A stretch of DNA of 64,000 nucleotides from Ustilago trichophora (Eukaryota > Basidiomycota > Ustilaginomycetes > Ustilaginales > Ustilaginaceae), in NCBI GenBank assembly GCA_900323505.1, contig OOIN01000047.1, forward strand, positions 372,001 to 436,000. Reading direction: 5' to 3'. Position 1 is the stretch's first letter. The number at the start of each line of letters is the position of its first letter. The notes below the pieces were generated by a model. The model searched no databases and was not told the DNA's origin. It saw nothing but the letters and a program-made list of their open reading frames with translations. Of the stretch, positions 62,010 through 64,000 are shown one piece after another. Position numbers and translations under genes: made by a program.

Positions 62010-64000
62010 TTACAGGGCCCAGATCTTGACCACGCTGTCTCTGCCACCGGAAACAGCGTATCGATCCATGTAGCGCAGTCTCTCGACCGGCGAAGTATGA
62101 CCGTTGAGCGTCAGAGAGCCATGCTGGAGCGTGGTGCGGTTAAAGATCTTGACCCCGTTCTCGCCTGTGGCTGCCAGAATCTTGCGCGAGTCAAACTGCA
62201 ACGCTGTCACCGGGTGATCGTAGCGGATGGTATCCGAGATGCTTCCCATGCGCAGATCCCAGATGCGCATCGACTTGTCCAAGCTTCCCGAGATGATGTG
62301 GTGCTCATCAAATTGCAGACAAGTGACGGGAGCCGTGTGACCGAGCAAAGTGCGATGCGCCTGTCCCGTACGCATATCCCACATGCGCACTCCACCGTCG
62401 CCCGATCCGCTCGCCAGCGCATAGCCCCAGAATTGGACTCCTCCCACAAAGTCTTGGTACATCTCCCAGCTGCCATCGGCGTACGGTGGTGTCGGGTATG
62501 CAAACGCTCCAGAGAGGTTATTGAGCACCGAGAACGAGTCACGCGAGCTCAGATCCGGTCTCGTGGGTCCCAAGATGGCCGAAGAAGATGCCTTGCGCGA
62601 CGGCGATTCGGGGAATCCAAACTCGGACTGCGAAATGGCCTGCGACGAAGTCGGATTCGAGATGGCCCACAAAATATCCATGGTCAGCACGCACTGGCCC
62701 GTGTTCAGATCCCACTGACGCAGCGTCTTGTCCGAAGCACCCGTCACGAGACAATTGTCGTCAAAGTACAATGCGGTCACCGATTTGCTGTGTCCTTCCA
62801 GACTCTTGACGCACGGGTCAAACTCATCGCGCACCTCTTCATCGTCGTCATCGCCTACGGTGGTGTCGCCGTCGCGGATCTTGATGCTGTCCAAGCTCTC
62901 GTCGCCTGCAAACATGGCATTGCGGTTCGGATCGGGCGACTTTCTTCGTGGCGCGAGCTCTCCAGATGCTGTCATGGTGAGGCGCGCCTCAAAGTTTTCC
63001 ACCTTGGTGAGATCCCAGATGCGAATCGTGTTGTCGGTGCCACCGCTGATGCATACCTCGTCCTCCACTTGCAGACACTTGACTACTCCCGTGTGACCGC
63101 GCAATCGGCCCACCTCATCACCCGAGGCCAAGTCCCAAACGCGCACCGTCTCATCCAGCGACGCCGAGACCAAGGTTCCATAAGGCTCTGTGAAGTCGAG
63201 CGATGTGATCGGAGCCGAGTGATCCGCCAGCGTCATGAAAGCCACGCCGGATGGCAGCTCGTCGTGTTCTGAGGGCATAAAGAGAGGTCCCTTGCGTCGG
63301 CGGCTGTTGCTTTGGCTGGAGGTCGCGCCCGAAGCAGCTGCGTTGGCTGCAGCTGCAGGCCCGCCTGGCATGGCGCGCAGATGCTTCTGTACGGCCAGAA
63401 GCTCTCCTACACCCTCGTGCTCGTCGTTCAGCTCGAGCTCTTCCTCTCGCAAACCGAGCAACTTTTTGTTGAGGCCCGCCTTGATCTTTTCGAGCACCTT
63501 GATCTTGGCATCGACGGCAGCCAGCTCGGAATCAATGAGCGAACGCCTGACGCCTACATCGTCCTGCTCGCGCTCAATCTCTCGCAACTGCCTTTCGAGT
63601 TCTTCCAATTCGATCACCGAGGTACGTGTACCATCTTTTCCCCTCGACAAGATGCGGCTCGCCTGATTTCTGCGTGCATGACGCTGCTCGCGTGCCTGAA
63701 AAGCCGATACTGGCTCGCTTTCCACGCCCTCCACCATTAGACCACGCGCCTTATCGCCCATGGCTTTAAGACCGAGCTTGGTTGGGCCTTCAGGTCCATC
63801 TTCGAATCCGCTTGCAATGGCACGAACCCGCCTGCGCCGTTGACGACCTTCGGTGGAGCTGGGTATAGTAGCTTGGAAGCCACGGAGAAGCGAGACGGAA
63901 GGTTCCGACTTGGATCTTGGGCCTTCGATGGCGGCTCTTGGCCCCGTCTGATTTGCATCTAGATCGAGATCCTGGGCAGCAGTAGCAAGAATGCGATCGC
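62010..64000 (-). CDS. MDV1: WD40 mitochondrial division protein Mdv1/Caf4-like, 5'-truncated by the window
   Basis: The frame is open on the minus strand from the right edge (about 663 residues visible) to the stop at 62010. The ATG at 63761 is internal: upstream codons stay open and read sensibly (SVSLLRGFQATIPSS, RAIASGFEDGPEGPTKLGLK), so the start lies beyond 64000. A coiled coil (VIELEELERQLREIEREQDD to GLNKKLLGLREEELELN) precedes a linker and then seven WD40 blades, each with GH and WD pairs (DHSAPITSLDF, VRVWDLASG, GHTGVVKCLQ, IRIWDLT, GHSKSVTALYF, LRQWDLN, MRIWDLRMG, VKIWAL). An acidic insert lies between blades. Mdv1 links Fis1 on the outer membrane to the dynamin Dnm1 for mitochondrial fission. 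The Fis1-binding N-terminus is mostly outside the window. Confidence 0.9.
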   Translation of the reverse strand, partial: DRILATAAQDLDLDANQTGPRAAIEGPRSKSEPSVSLLRGFQATIPSSTEGRQRRRRVRAIASGFEDGPEGPTKLGLKAMGDKARGLMVEGVESEPVSAFQAREQRHARRNQASRILSRGKDGTRTSVIELEELERQLREIEREQDDVGVRRSLIDSELAAVDAKIKVLEKIKAGLNKKLLGLREEELELNDEHEGVGELLAVQKHLRAMPGGPAAAANAAASGATSSQSNSRRRKGPLFMPSEHDELPSGVAFMTLADHSAPITSLDFTEPYGTLVSASLDETVRVWDLASGDEVGRLRGHTGVVKCLQVEDEVCISGGTDNTIRIWDLTKVENFEARLTMTASGELAPRRKSPDPNRNAMFAGDESLDSIKIRDGDTTVGDDDDEEVRDEFDPCVKSLEGHSKSVTALYFDDNCLVTGASDKTLRQWDLNTGQCVLTMDILWAISNPTSSQAISQSEFGFPESPSRKASSSAILGPTRPDLSSRDSFSVLNNLSGAFAYPTPPYADGSWEMYQDFVGGVQFWGYALASGSGDGGVRMWDMRTGQAHRTLLGHTAPVTCLQFDEHHIISGSLDKSMRIWDLRMGSISDTIRYDHPVTALQFDSRKILAATGENGVKIFNRTTLQHGSLTLNGHTSPVERLRYMDRYAVSGGRDSVVKIWAL

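Noticed and set aside
61848..63272. 474-codon plus-strand frame over the WD40 gene
   Set aside because: The minus strand carries clear WD40 blades; the plus frame yields an Arg/Ser/His-rich product without domains.

Overview
The window looks like a chromosomal segment of a basidiomycete, most likely a smut fungus (Ustilaginaceae, close to Ustilago/Sporisorium/Pseudozyma). Reasons: genes are mostly intronless and separated by long intergenic regions; the introns that can be read have GTAAGT-type donors; and the bZIP gene at 22364-24135 (minus) has the architecture of smut Cib1, the Hac1/XBP1-type regulator, including a 65-nt unconventional intron. No transposon, tRNA, rRNA or CRISPR array was found. 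The species cannot be fixed from the sequence alone.

Layout, left to right: a nitrilase-family hydrolase cut by the left edge (+); a Kex1-like serine carboxypeptidase (-); a secreted protein with Tyr-Pro-Gln-His tandem repeats, a candidate effector (+); a Zn2Cys6 transcription factor (-); valyl-tRNA synthetase with a dual-localisation N-terminus (+); ribosomal protein S8 (-); a 3.8-kb gene-poor stretch; a Ser-rich protein of unknown function (+); the Cib1/Hac1-like bZIP gene (-); a coiled-coil protein (+); a 5-kb gene desert; an MFS anion:cation symporter with one intron (+); Sac3 of TREX-2 (+); an unknown protein (-); a six-exon uridine phosphorylase (+); prohibitin 1 with a tiny last exon (-); a mitochondrial seryl-tRNA synthetase fused to a FLILHELTA membrane domain (+); DNA topoisomerase II (+); a TBC Rab-GAP (-); an ASNSD1-like asparagine-synthetase-domain protein (+); the chitin synthase export chaperone Chs7 (-); and a WD40 mitochondrial division protein Mdv1/Caf4 cut by the right edge (-).

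Most genes are housekeeping genes without operon-like logic. Two themes recur. One is the secretory pathway: Kex1-like protease, a secreted repeat protein, Chs7, a TBC GAP, and the unfolded-protein-response regulator. The other is mitochondria: dual-targeted ValRS, divergently transcribed prohibitin and SerRS fusion, Mdv1, and an in-frame leader upstream of topoisomerase II.

The strongest observations are (1) an Ire1-type 65-nt intron bounded by two CNG|CAG hairpins in the bZIP gene, which switches the reading frame for over 430 nt; (2) the [14 protein letters not shown] fusion; (3) a repetitive secreted protein with a smut-type candidate-effector layout; and (4) a palindromic GTACTGTACAGTA-type motif repeated only in intergenic DNA.
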